Source: DASXMT01 sp963803065 (GTDB lineage Bacteria; Actinomycetota; Acidimicrobiia; Acidimicrobiales; RAAP-2). Taken from it: a stretch of DNA of 64,000 nucleotides. Shown piece after piece: positions 33,350 to 41,869 of the stretch. A program made the position numbers and the translations under genes. How positions within the stretch are numbered: position 1 is the first letter of the stretch; the number at the start of each line of letters is the position of its first letter. The DNA lies in assembly GCA_963803065.1 (NCBI GenBank), contig CAWDKW010000010.1:1-64000 (forward strand), given 5' to 3'. A model generated the notes under the pieces. That model was not told the DNA's origin and did no database searches. It saw only the letters and a list, made by a program, of their open reading frames with translations.

Positions 33350-34460
33350 TGGTGACCAACATCTGGTCAAGGGCGACCTTGGCCCAGGTGGCCGTGTCCG
33401 GGTCGACCGTGATCCGGTTCCGCACCTCGCCGTCGACCAGGCCCTCCAGGATCCAGGCCAGGTGCGCGGCGTCCACCCGGAACATGGTCGAGCAAGGACA
33501 GATCAACGGATCCAGTGAGACCACCGTCTTGTCCGTGGTCTCGTCGTCCAACCGCTTGACCAGGTGGATCTCGGTCCCGACCGCGATGACCGACCCGGCC
33601 GGTGCGTCGGCCACAGCCCGGATGATGAAGTCGGTGGACCCGACCTGGTCGGCCAGCTCCACCACCTCGTGGGAGCACTCGGGGTGGGCGATGACGATGC
33701 CGTCGGGGTACTCGGCCCGGAAGGCGGCAACGTGGTCGGGGCTGAACCGTTGGTGCACCGAGCAGTGGCCCTTCCAGAGCAGCAGGCTCGACGTCTTGAG
33801 GGTCACGTCGTCGAGGCCGCCCCGCTCCCGCCGGGGGTCCCAGACGGCCATGTCGGCGGCCCCATAGCCCATCTGGAAGCCGGTGTTGCGGCCCAGGTGC
33901 TGGTCGGGGAAGAAGAGGACCTGATCGCCGCGGCTCGTCCCCGACTCGTCCGGCCCGAGGGCCCAGGTCAGGACGGCTCTGGCGTTGGACGAGGTGCAGA
34001 CCACACCTCCATGGCGGCCGACGAAGGCCTTGAGAGCAGCCGATGAGTTCATGTAGGTCACCGGGACCACCCGATCGGTGTCGGTGACGTCACCCAGCAC
34101 CTCCCAGGCCTCCTCGACGGCGTCCACGTCGGCCATGTCGGCCATGGAGCATCCGGCGTTGAGGTCGGGGAGGATCACCTGCTGGTGGTCCCCGGTGAGG
34201 ATGTCGGCCGACTCGGCCATGAAGTGGACGCCGCAGAACACGACGAACTCCGCATCGCGTCGGTCGGCGGCGATGCGGGAGAGCCCAAAGGAGTCGCCCC
34301 GGGCGTCGGCCCAGCGCATGACCTCGTCTCGTTGGTAGTGGTGGCCCAGGATCAGCAGGCGGGAGCCAAGCGCCTGTTTGGCGTCGCCGATCCACTGGGC
34401 CAGCTGGTCGGGGTCCGCCGTCGTGTAACGCTCGGGGAGCGCCGGTTGCAGCCGCAGCAT
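33345..34460 (-). CDS. nadA: quinolinate synthase A
   Basis: Iron-sulfur enzyme that condenses iminoaspartate with dihydroxyacetone phosphate to quinolinate for NAD synthesis. The three cluster cysteines are in VVFCGVHFMAE, VVCTSSNA and ICPCSTM; substrate histidines are in ILGHHYQ and IAHPECSHEVV. 371 residues from ATG 34460, which has AGGAGG 11 nt upstream; the frame stays open to 34628 with alternative ATGs at 34523 and 34586. nadB and nadC are not in the window. Opposite in orientation to uvrA and uvrC, which suggests independent transcription. Confidence 0.93.
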   Translation of the reverse strand: MLRLQPALPERYTTADPDQLAQWIGDAKQALGSRLLILGHHYQRDEVMRWADARGDSFGLSRIAADRRDAEFVVFCGVHFMAESADILTGDHQQVILPDLNAGCSMADMADVDAVEEAWEVLGDVTDTDRVVPVTYMNSSAALKAFVGRHGGVVCTSSNARAVLTWALGPDESGTSRGDQVLFFPDQHLGRNTGFQMGYGAADMAVWDPRRERGGLDDVTLKTSSLLLWKGHCSVHQRFSPDHVAAFRAEYPDGIVIAHPECSHEVVELADQVGSTDFIIRAVADAPAGSVIAVGTEIHLVKRLDDETTDKTVVSLDPLICPCSTMFRVDAAHLAWILEGLVDGEVRNRITVDPDTATWAKVALDQMLVTI

Positions 34461-34645
34461 CTTTTGTCGTACCTCCTGGGAGGAGCTCCGGTAGTGACCG
34501 GCGGGGACAGCCTGGTCGCCCATCCGCGGGGATGTCGGCCCCGGAGCCGTATGTCGCCGGAAACCAGGCCGGCGTCCCACCAGCATATTCGTAGGAGCCG
34601 GCGGTGGTACGACCAGGGCCCCGGACACGGCACACTGGAACGGTG

Positions 34646-36595
34646 GTGACCAGACCAGCCAGCGGGTCCATCCCGGACGGCCCGGGCTCGTACCAGTTCG
34701 TGGACAGGCACGGCCGGGTGCTCTACGTGGGCAAGGCCAAGTCCCTCCGGTCCCGGTTGAACTCCTATTTCCAGGACCCGAGCGCCCTGGCCCCCCGGAC
34801 GGCCCAGATGGTCGACCAAGCCGACCATGTCGAGTGGATGGTGGTCGGCTCCGAGAGCGAGGCCCTGCTCCTCGAGCACAACCTCATCCAGCAGTTCCAG
34901 CCCCGATACAACGTGCGCCTGAAAGACGACAAGAGCTACCCGTGGCTGGCCATCACCGTGGACGAGGAGTGGCCCCGCCCGGCGGTGGTGCGGGGACGGA
35001 AGCGGACCGGGGTCCGGTACTTCGGCCCGTACCCGAATGTGTACGCCATCCGGGACACGCTCGACCTGCTGCTGCGCTCCTTCCCCATCCGGAGCTGCAG
35101 CAACAACAAATTCGACCGCCACCAGCGCCTGGGCCGCCCTTGTCTGATGTACCACATCGAACGGTGCTCGGGCCCGTGTGTCGGCGCGGTGGAGCCCGAC
35201 GCCTACGCGGAGATGGTGGACGCCTTCATGTCCATCCTCTCCGGCGACACCGCAGCGCTGGAGCGCCAGCTCGAGTCGGCCATGCGGGCGGCGTCGGACT
35301 CGCTCGAGTTCGAGCGGGCCTCGATCCTGCGGGACAAGCTCGACGCCGTGCGCAAGGCCGATGCCGTGCGCCAGATGGAGCTCGAGCGCCCCGAGGACCT
35401 GGACGTCATCGGGCTGGCCGAGGACGAGCTCGAGGCGGCCGTCCAGGTGTTCCACGTCCGCTCGGGCAAGGTGGTCGGGCGCCTGGCCCTGTTCGTGGAC
35501 AAGGTCGAGGATCTCACTCCGGCCGAGTTGATCGGGCGCATCCTGGTCGACGTGTACGCCGACGCCCCGTCCGGTGTGCCCCGCCAGGTGCTGGTGCCCA
35601 CCATTCCCGACGATGTCGAGGCGGTGACCGAGTACCTCGTCGAGCGGCGAGGGGGGCCGGTGGCCATCCGGGTCCCGGTCCGGGGGCCCAAGCGCCAACT
35701 CCAAGAGACGGTGACCCACAACGCCGACGAGGCGTTCCTCCGCCACCGCCTGCAGCGGACCGCCGACCACAACAGCCGGGCCCGCGCCCTCGAGTCGTTG
35801 CAGCGGGAGCTGAGCCTGCCCGACGCGCCGCTCCGCATCGAGTGCTACGACATGAGCCACCTCCAGGGCACCGACTACGTCGGTTCGATGGTCGTCTTCG
35901 AGGACGGGCTGCCCAAGAAGAGCGACTACCGCCACTACAAGGTGTCGTCGGTCCCCGGGAACGACGACTACGCGGCCATGGAGGAGGTGCTCACCCGGCG
36001 GCTCAGCGCCCTGCTCGAGGAGGAAGAAAAGGCGGCCCGGGGCCCGCGGCCCGGTCCGGAGGGGGACGCCGATGGGGACGGCCGGAAGCCGGGCCCTCGC
36101 CGGCGGTTCGCCTACCCGCCCCAGCTGCTGCTCCTCGACGGCGGGAAGGGCCAGCTGGCCGTGGGCGTCCGGGTGCTCGAAGCGCTGGGGCTGACCGAGC
36201 GGATCCCGATCGCCTCGCTGGCCAAGAGCTTCGAGGAGGTCTACCTGCCCGGCCGGGAGGAGCCCCTGCGCCTGCCCCGGCAGTCGGAGGCGCTCTACCT
36301 GCTCCAGCGGCTCCGGGACGAGGCCCACCGGTTCGCCATCTCCTACCACCGGAAGCTGCGGGGGAAGCGCATGACCGCCGGCGTGCTCGACGGCATCCCC
36401 GGGCTCGGGCCCAAGCGCCGGGCCCGGCTGCTCGGCCAATTCGGGGGGATCGGCTCCCTGCGCCGGGCCGGGCTCGAGGAGCTCCGGGCCCTGTCCTGGC
36501 TGCCCGACGAGGTGGCCGACACCGTCCACGGGCGGCTCCATGAGCCGATGAGTCCCAGCGGGCCCCGACCCGAGCGTGCGAGAGTGGACGGGTGA
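34646..36595 (+). CDS. uvrC: excinuclease ABC subunit C
   Basis: Makes both incisions in nucleotide excision repair. GIY-YIG domain at the N-terminus (PGSYQFVDRHGRVLYVGKAK), UVR domain (LEFERASILRDKLDAV, residues about 215-245), RNase H-like endonuclease (IECYDMSHLQGTDYVGSMVVF, about 410-430) and tandem helix-hairpin-helix at the C-terminus (IPGLGPKRRARLL). GTG 34646 was chosen (GTG 34643 is equally possible); a GTG at 34604 adds 14 residues with no homology. 649 residues. The last four bases overlap the rapZ start (GTGA). Confidence 0.95.
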   Translation: MTRPASGSIPDGPGSYQFVDRHGRVLYVGKAKSLRSRLNSYFQDPSALAPRTAQMVDQADHVEWMVVGSESEALLLEHNLIQQFQPRYNVRLKDDKSYPWLAITVDEEWPRPAVVRGRKRTGVRYFGPYPNVYAIRDTLDLLLRSFPIRSCSNNKFDRHQRLGRPCLMYHIERCSGPCVGAVEPDAYAEMVDAFMSILSGDTAALERQLESAMRAASDSLEFERASILRDKLDAVRKADAVRQMELERPEDLDVIGLAEDELEAAVQVFHVRSGKVVGRLALFVDKVEDLTPAELIGRILVDVYADAPSGVPRQVLVPTIPDDVEAVTEYLVERRGGPVAIRVPVRGPKRQLQETVTHNADEAFLRHRLQRTADHNSRARALESLQRELSLPDAPLRIECYDMSHLQGTDYVGSMVVFEDGLPKKSDYRHYKVSSVPGNDDYAAMEEVLTRRLSALLEEEEKAARGPRPGPEGDADGDGRKPGPRRRFAYPPQLLLLDGGKGQLAVGVRVLEALGLTERIPIASLAKSFEEVYLPGREEPLRLPRQSEALYLLQRLRDEAHRFAISYHRKLRGKRMTAGVLDGIPGLGPKRRARLLGQFGGIGSLRRAGLEELRALSWLPDEVADTVHGRLHEPMSPSGPRPERARVDG

Positions 36596-37443
36596 GCGAG
36601 TACCTGGTGGTCACCGGGATGTCGGGTGCGGGCCGGTCCACGGCCGGCGCCACCCTCGAGGACCTCGGGTGGTTCGTCATCGACAACATGCCGTCCGCCC
36701 TCATTTCCAAGGTGTCCGAGCTGGTCCGCGGGTCGGGCAACGAGCTCGAGCACGTGGCCTTCGTGGTCGGGCGGGGTGGCGGGGACATCGACGACGTCAT
36801 TCCGGCCATCGAGGACCTCCGGTCGGGACGGGACCGGGTCCGCCTCGTCTTCCTCGATGCGGCCGACGACATCCTGGTCCGCCGGTTCGAAGGCACCCGC
36901 CGCCGGCACCCGCTGAGCGGCCGGGGCGTGGAGGGCTCCATCGCCGAGGAGCGAGAGTTGCTCCAGCCCCTCCGGGACCATGCCGACCTGGTCATCGACA
37001 CGGGCGAGCTCAACGTCAACCAGTTGCGCAGCCGGTTGATGGAGGTCTTCGGGGGCGAGGACACCGACGCCACCATGCAGACCTCCATCCTGTCCTTCGG
37101 CTTCAAGCACGGGGTCCCGCTCGACGTCGACCTGATGTTCGACTGCCGGTTCCTGCCCAACCCGTACTGGGTGGAGTCCCTCCGTCCCCAGAGCGGCCTC
37201 GATGAGCCGGTACGCGACTACGTGCTCGGGCGGAGCGAGACCACCGAGTTCCTGGACAAGCTGGACGACATGCTGACCATGCTCATCCCCGCCTATGTCC
37301 GTGAGGGCAAGTCGTACCTGACCGTGGCCATGGGGTGCACGGGCGGCCGCCACCGATCGGTGGCCCTGGCCGAGGAGCTGGCCCGGCGCCTGGACAAGCA
37401 GGGGATCTCGACCTCGGTCTTCCATCGTGACGTGGACCGGTGA
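36592..37443 (+). CDS. rapZ: RNase adapter / nucleotide-binding protein RapZ
   Basis: P-loop protein of the RapZ/YvcJ family, 283 residues. Walker A-like GMSGAGRSTA has Arg instead of the usual Lys, a change common in actinobacterial members. The conserved C-terminal domain carries FGFKHGVPLDVDLMFDCRFLPNPYW and CTGGRHRSVALAEEL. In enterobacteria it directs RNase E to a small RNA; in actinobacteria its role is unclear. Overlaps uvrC and yvcK by 4 nt on each side, so uvrC-rapZ-yvcK are likely translated together. Confidence 0.93.
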   Translation: MSEYLVVTGMSGAGRSTAGATLEDLGWFVIDNMPSALISKVSELVRGSGNELEHVAFVVGRGGGDIDDVIPAIEDLRSGRDRVRLVFLDAADDILVRRFEGTRRRHPLSGRGVEGSIAEERELLQPLRDHADLVIDTGELNVNQLRSRLMEVFGGEDTDATMQTSILSFGFKHGVPLDVDLMFDCRFLPNPYWVESLRPQSGLDEPVRDYVLGRSETTEFLDKLDDMLTMLIPAYVREGKSYLTVAMGCTGGRHRSVALAEELARRLDKQGISTSVFHRDVDR

Positions 37444-37566
37444 CGGTCCCGGGCGGACGCGGACCGGTGACGGTCCCGAGCGGACACGGACCGGTGACGG
37501 TCCCGGGCGGACGTGGACCGGTGACGGTCCCGGGCGGACACAGACCGGTGACGGTCCCGGGCGGGT
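37434..37566 (+). repeat. 27-bp tandem repeat spanning the rapZ stop and yvcK start
   Basis: Four full units start at 37434, 37461, 37488 and 37515, with a partial fifth from 37542. Each contains ACCGGTGACGGTCCCGGGCG with a variable last few bases. Each unit holds an in-frame GTG for yvcK and a purine-rich GGGCGGA about 10 nt before the next GTG. The rapZ TGA lies in the first unit. Confidence 0.95.
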
Positions 37567-38423
37567 CCTGTCGGGTAGCGGCGGTGGGCGGAGGCCACGG
37601 CCTGGCCGCCACGCTGTCCGCCGTCCGGCGCTACACCGACCAGGTGACGGCCGTGGTCTCGGTGGCTGACGACGGCGGGTCGAGCGGCCGGCTCCGACAG
37701 CTGTTGGGCGTCCTGCCCCCCGGGGACCTCCGGAAGTGCATGGTGGCCCTGGCCGAACCGGAGTCCATCCTGGCCGTCGCCTTCGCCCGGCGCTTCAGCG
37801 AGGAGGAGCTGGCCGGGCACTCCCTGGGCAACCTGGTCCTCGCCGGGCTGATCGATGCGGCCGGCGACCCGATCGCCGGGATCGACGAAGCCTGCCGCCT
37901 GCTCGGCGTTCGGGGCCGGATCCTGCCCGCCACCACCGACTCGGTGGTCCTGAAGGCCGATGCCGACAGCGGCCAGGTGGCCGGCCAGGTGGCGGTCATG
38001 GAGACGGGAGGGATCCGCCACATCTCACTGGTGCCCGAGGGCCCGGCCGCACCGGCCGCGGCCGTCGAGGCACTGGCCGCCGCCGACCAGATCATCCTGG
38101 GGCCGGGATCCCTCTTCACCAGCACGTTGGCCGCCGCGGCCGTGCCCGGCATCCGGGATGCCATCCGGCTGTCGTCGGCCATGACCGTCTACGTCTGCAA
38201 CCTGCATCCCGAGCTCCCCGAGACGGCCGACTACGACGTGTCCATGCACCTCGATGCCCTGGCTGGCCACGGTATCGAGGTGGACGTGGCTGTCTACGAC
38301 CCGGCGGGACTGCCCCTCGGCCGCCCCTCCTGCCGGGTCGTCGAAGCGCCGCTGGCCCGGCCCAACGGGCTCGCCCATGACCCCGTCAAACTGGCGTCCG
38401 CCCTCTCCGGTCTGGTCGGATGA
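37440..38423 (+). CDS. yvcK: gluconeogenesis factor / CofD-like protein YvcK
   Basis: UDP-sugar-binding protein of the YvcK/CuvA family that coordinates cell-wall synthesis with carbon supply. Core begins at VAAVGGGHGLAATLSAVR, then VSVADDGGSSGRLR, GDLRKCMVAL, GHSLGNLVLAGL and ILGPGSLFTSTL, all typical. 327 residues if the first GTG (37440) is used, but the first about 40 residues are five near-identical PVTVPGG units from the repeat, so any of the GTGs at 37440, 37467, 37494, 37521 or 37548 could be the start. In most Gram-positives whiA follows; here gap follows after 106 bp. Confidence 0.9.
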   Translation: MTVPGGRGPVTVPSGHGPVTVPGGRGPVTVPGGHRPVTVPGGSCRVAAVGGGHGLAATLSAVRRYTDQVTAVVSVADDGGSSGRLRQLLGVLPPGDLRKCMVALAEPESILAVAFARRFSEEELAGHSLGNLVLAGLIDAAGDPIAGIDEACRLLGVRGRILPATTDSVVLKADADSGQVAGQVAVMETGGIRHISLVPEGPAAPAAAVEALAAADQIILGPGSLFTSTLAAAAVPGIRDAIRLSSAMTVYVCNLHPELPETADYDVSMHLDALAGHGIEVDVAVYDPAGLPLGRPSCRVVEAPLARPNGLAHDPVKLASALSGLVG

Positions 38424-38529
38424 GTCACCGTCCCATTGTTTTGACTACTTTTGATACCCGGCCTCGACCGTTCCTGTGCGGTGGGTGGAGGCACGGATTC
38501 CAGACGAAGAGAATCGAGGTACCACAGCA

Positions 38530-39555
38530 ATGACCGTACGGGTGGGCATCAACGGGTTCGGCCGCATCGGCCGGAACTTCCTCCGGGCCGCCCGCGACCA
38601 GGGCACGGACATCGAGGTCCTGGCCGTGAACGACCTGACCTCGGCTGAGACCCTCGCCCACCTCCTGCGCTACGACTCCACCCACGGCCGGTTCCCGGGC
38701 GACGTGCAGGTGGTCGACGGCCACATCGTCATCGACGGCCACACCATCACCGTGCTGGCCGAGCGGGAGCCGAAGGCCCTGCCCTGGGGCGCGCTGGGCG
38801 TGGACGTGGTCATCGAGTCGACCGGGCTGTTCACCACCCGGGAGTCCGCCGCCGCCCACCTCAACGACGGGGCCAACCGGGTCATCGTGTCGGCCCCGGC
38901 GGCCGACGTGGACGCCACCTTCGTCATCGGGGTCAACTCCGACCAGTACGACCCCGACAGGCACGTGGTGGTCTCGAACGCCTCGTGCACCACCAACTGC
39001 TTCGTGCCCATGGTCAAGGTCCTCGACGACGCCTTCTCCATCGAGAGCGGCCTCATGACCACCGTGCACGCCTACACCAACGACCAGAACCTCCTCGACC
39101 TCCCGCACAAGGACCTTCGCCGGGCCCGCGCCGCGGCCACCAACATCGTTCCCGCCTCCACCGGTGCGGCCCGGGCAACCGGCCTGGTGCTCGAGTCCAT
39201 GAAGGGCAGGCTGGATGGGACCGCGCTCCGGGTGCCCGTCCCCGACGGGTCGATCACCGACTTCACCGCCGTCGTCCCTGGAACGGTGACCGTCGCAGAC
39301 GTCAACCGGGCTTTCGCCGACGCGGCGGCGTCGGGCCCGCTGGCCGAGGTCCTGGTGTACACCGAGGATCCCATCGTGTCATCGGACATCGTCGGCAGCC
39401 CCGCCTCGTGCACCTTCGACTCCAAGCTCACCATCGCCATGCCGTCCGCATCGGGGATCACCCTGGTGAAGGTCCAGGGGTGGTACGACAACGAGTGGGG
39501 GTACGCCAACCGACTCGTTGACCTGGCCCGGATCATGAGCGCGGCGGGCGTCTGA
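38530..39555 (+). CDS. gap: glyceraldehyde-3-phosphate dehydrogenase, type I
   Basis: Phosphorylating NAD-dependent dehydrogenase of glycolysis. NAD fold NGFGRIGRNFLRAA, catalytic Cys in SNASCTTNC, His in TVHAYTNDQ, and the C-terminal WYDNEWGYANRLVD. 341 residues from ATG 38530 with a GAGGT ribosome site 8 nt before. First of the gap-pgk-tpiA run; pgk starts 28 bp after the stop. Confidence 0.96.
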   Translation: MTVRVGINGFGRIGRNFLRAARDQGTDIEVLAVNDLTSAETLAHLLRYDSTHGRFPGDVQVVDGHIVIDGHTITVLAEREPKALPWGALGVDVVIESTGLFTTRESAAAHLNDGANRVIVSAPAADVDATFVIGVNSDQYDPDRHVVVSNASCTTNCFVPMVKVLDDAFSIESGLMTTVHAYTNDQNLLDLPHKDLRRARAAATNIVPASTGAARATGLVLESMKGRLDGTALRVPVPDGSITDFTAVVPGTVTVADVNRAFADAAASGPLAEVLVYTEDPIVSSDIVGSPASCTFDSKLTIAMPSASGITLVKVQGWYDNEWGYANRLVDLARIMSAAGV

Positions 39556-39583
39556 GCGGGGGGCAGGACCGGGGGAGATCACC

Positions 39584-40801
39584 ATGAGCACCGACAACCA
39601 CAATCCACTCCTCGAGGGCCTGCCCCGCCTCGGTGATCTGCCCCCGCTCGACGGCCGCAGCGTTCTCGTCCGGGTCGACTTCAACGTGCCGCTGCGCCGT
39701 TGCGAGGGGGAGGCACCCACGGTGGCCGACGATTTTCGCATTCGCGCCGCCCTCCCGACCCTCGACTACCTCCTCGGCCAGGGTGCGTCGGTGACGGCCT
39801 GCACCCACCTCGGCCGCCCCAAGGGGGGACCCGACGCCCAGTGCGACATGGCCCCGGTCCGGGACCGCCTGGCTGAGTTGGCCCCCGGTGTCCAACTGCT
39901 CGAGAACCTCCGCTTCTACGCCGGGGAGGAGGCCAACGACCCGGAGTTCACCAAGAAGCTGGTCCATGGTCACGACGCCTACGTCAACGATGCCTTCGGC
40001 GTCTGCCATCGGGCGCACGCCTCGGTGGTCGGGCCGCCGGCCGTGCTCCCCAGCGCCGCCGGCTTGCTGCTGCTGCGGGAGATCGAGGCGCTCGGCATCC
40101 TGCTGGGCACGCCGGCGCGGCCCTTCGTGGCTGTGGTGGGTGGGGCGAAGGTGGCCGACAAGCTCGGCGTGCTGCGCTCGCTCCTCGAACGGGTCGACAC
40201 CCTGGTCGTGGGGGGCGGCATGGCCTTCACCTTCCTGGCTGCTGCTGGCCATGATGTCGGGGGCTCGCTCGTCGACCGGGACCGGCTCGACGACTGCGCC
40301 GCGCTCCTTGCCTCGGGCCGGGAGATCCTGTTGCCGACCGACGTGGTCGCCCTGGAGCCCGGCGCGCCGTTCGGAGACGGATGCCGGCCCGGGGGGGGCG
40401 AGGTACAGGTGGTGGGCCAGGACCTGCCCGATGGGTGGCAGGGCCTCGACATCGGGCCGGAGTCGCAGGCCCGGTTCGCCCAGGCCATCCGCGGGGCCGG
40501 GACCGTGCTGTGGAACGGGCCGATGGGCGTGTTCGAGGATCCTCGCTTCGTCGAGGGCACCTCGGGCGTCGCACAGGCCGTGGCCGGCTGCCCCGGCTAC
40601 ACCGTCGTCGGAGGCGGTGACAGTGCCAGCGCGGTGGATGAGCTCGGGCTGACCGAGCAGATCGACTTCATCTCGACCGGGGGAGGCGCGTCCCTCGAGC
40701 TGCTCGAGCACGGCGACCTGGTCGGGCTGGCCGCGCTGCGGTCCGCCGTCAATGCTCCGCGCCCGGACAGGGGGAGTAGTCGGGAGCGGGCCCCGTCGTG
40801 A
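39584..40801 (+). CDS. pgk: phosphoglycerate kinase
   Basis: Transfers phosphate between 1,3-bisphosphoglycerate and ADP. VLVRVDFNVPL, THLGRPKG, ENLRFYAGEE, VNDAFGVCHRAHAS, VGGAKVADKLGVL, WNGPMGVFE and GGGDSASAV are all in place. 405 residues, standard length; ATG 39584 follows GGGGGAG. Overlaps tpiA by four bases (GTGA). Confidence 0.96.
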   Translation: MSTDNHNPLLEGLPRLGDLPPLDGRSVLVRVDFNVPLRRCEGEAPTVADDFRIRAALPTLDYLLGQGASVTACTHLGRPKGGPDAQCDMAPVRDRLAELAPGVQLLENLRFYAGEEANDPEFTKKLVHGHDAYVNDAFGVCHRAHASVVGPPAVLPSAAGLLLLREIEALGILLGTPARPFVAVVGGAKVADKLGVLRSLLERVDTLVVGGGMAFTFLAAAGHDVGGSLVDRDRLDDCAALLASGREILLPTDVVALEPGAPFGDGCRPGGGEVQVVGQDLPDGWQGLDIGPESQARFAQAIRGAGTVLWNGPMGVFEDPRFVEGTSGVAQAVAGCPGYTVVGGGDSASAVDELGLTEQIDFISTGGGASLELLEHGDLVGLAALRSAVNAPRPDRGSSRERAPS

Positions 40802-41592
40802 TCGACCCGGCTCACCGGCGACCGCTGGTGAGTGGCAACTGGAAGATGAACTTCGATCACTTCCAGGCCATTCACGCCGCTCGCGATCTCGGCCTCCGGC
40901 TGGCACCGGCCGATGTCGCCAGGATCGACGTATCCATCCATCCCCCGTTCACCGACCTGCGCTCGGTCCAGACGGTGGTCGAGGCCGAGGGGATTCCGGT
41001 GGCGTTGGGGGCCCAGAACTGCGCCATCGAGGACGCAGGGGCCTTCACCGGCGAGGTCAGCGCCCTGATGCTGGCCAAGCTGCACGTCCAGTACGTCATC
41101 GTGGGCCACTCGGAGCGCCGTCGGCTCTTCGGTGAGACCGACGAGGTGGTGGCAGCCAAGCTGGGCGCGGTGTTCCGCAACGCCATGACCCCGATCTGCT
41201 GTGTCGGGGAGACCGAGGACGAGCGGGAGGCCGGCGAGACGCAGGTGCGGCTCACGGCTCAGGTCTCGTCGGTGGTGGCGTCGGTGAGCACCGACCAGCT
41301 GGCGGGGATGGTCATCGCCTACGAGCCGATCTGGGCCATCGGAACCGGGCGCCCCGCCACCGCCGAGGACGCCCAGGAAGCCTGCGCCTGGATCCGGTCG
41401 ATCATCGGGGACGCAGCCGGCGAGGAAGCAGCGTCCCAGGTCCGGATCCAATACGGGGGATCGGTCACCCCGGAGAACACCGAGTCGCTGATGGCCTGCC
41501 CGGACGTGGACGGGGCCCTGGTCGGGGGGGCCAGCCTCGACGCCGGCGCCTTCGTGGAGATCATCGGGGGCGCAGGTCGTCAGGCCCGGTGA
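40798..41592 (+). CDS. tpiA: triosephosphate isomerase
   Basis: Interconverts glyceraldehyde-3-phosphate and dihydroxyacetone phosphate. Catalytic Lys in GNWKMN, His in VGHSERRRLFGE, Glu in AYEPIWAIGTG; phosphate loop YGGSVTPEN. 264 residues from GTG 40798, coupled to pgk by overlap. secG follows after 46 bp. Confidence 0.96.
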   Translation: MIDPAHRRPLVSGNWKMNFDHFQAIHAARDLGLRLAPADVARIDVSIHPPFTDLRSVQTVVEAEGIPVALGAQNCAIEDAGAFTGEVSALMLAKLHVQYVIVGHSERRRLFGETDEVVAAKLGAVFRNAMTPICCVGETEDEREAGETQVRLTAQVSSVVASVSTDQLAGMVIAYEPIWAIGTGRPATAEDAQEACAWIRSIIGDAAGEEAASQVRIQYGGSVTPENTESLMACPDVDGALVGGASLDAGAFVEIIGGAGRQAR

Positions 41593-41638
41593 GTTTGGTA
41601 GCCTTCGGAACGGTCCGAACCCCAAGGAGGCCGTCTAC

Positions 41639-41869
41639 GTGTTGACCACAGTGATCGTCGTGGCCCAGGTCTTGGCCTCTCTGGCGCTGATCTTCCTCAT
41701 CTTGATGCACAGCGGCAAAGGCGGCGGGCTGTCGGACATGTTCGGGGGCTCGGTCGGGTCTGCGGCCGCCGGCTCCACGGTGGTCGAGCGGAACCTCGAC
41801 CGGATCACCATCACCGTCGCTGTCATCTTCGCCTTCACCAACCTGACGCTGATCCTCCGCCTGCAGTGA
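41639..41869 (+). CDS. secG: preprotein translocase subunit SecG
   Basis: 76-residue SecYEG accessory subunit. Two hydrophobic helices (residues about 3-23 and 54-74) flank the conserved HSGKGGGLSDMFGG loop. GTG start with a strong AAGGAGG at 41623-41629. Its stop overlaps the start of the next gene (GTGA). Confidence 0.93.
   Translation: MLTTVIVVAQVLASLALIFLILMHSGKGGGLSDMFGGSVGSAAAGSTVVERNLDRITITVAVIFAFTNLTLILRLQ

Noticed and set aside
38436..38470. gap promoter with -35 TTGACT
   Set aside because: TTGACT at 38441 has no -10-like hexamer at 16-18 bp spacing, so I did not list it.
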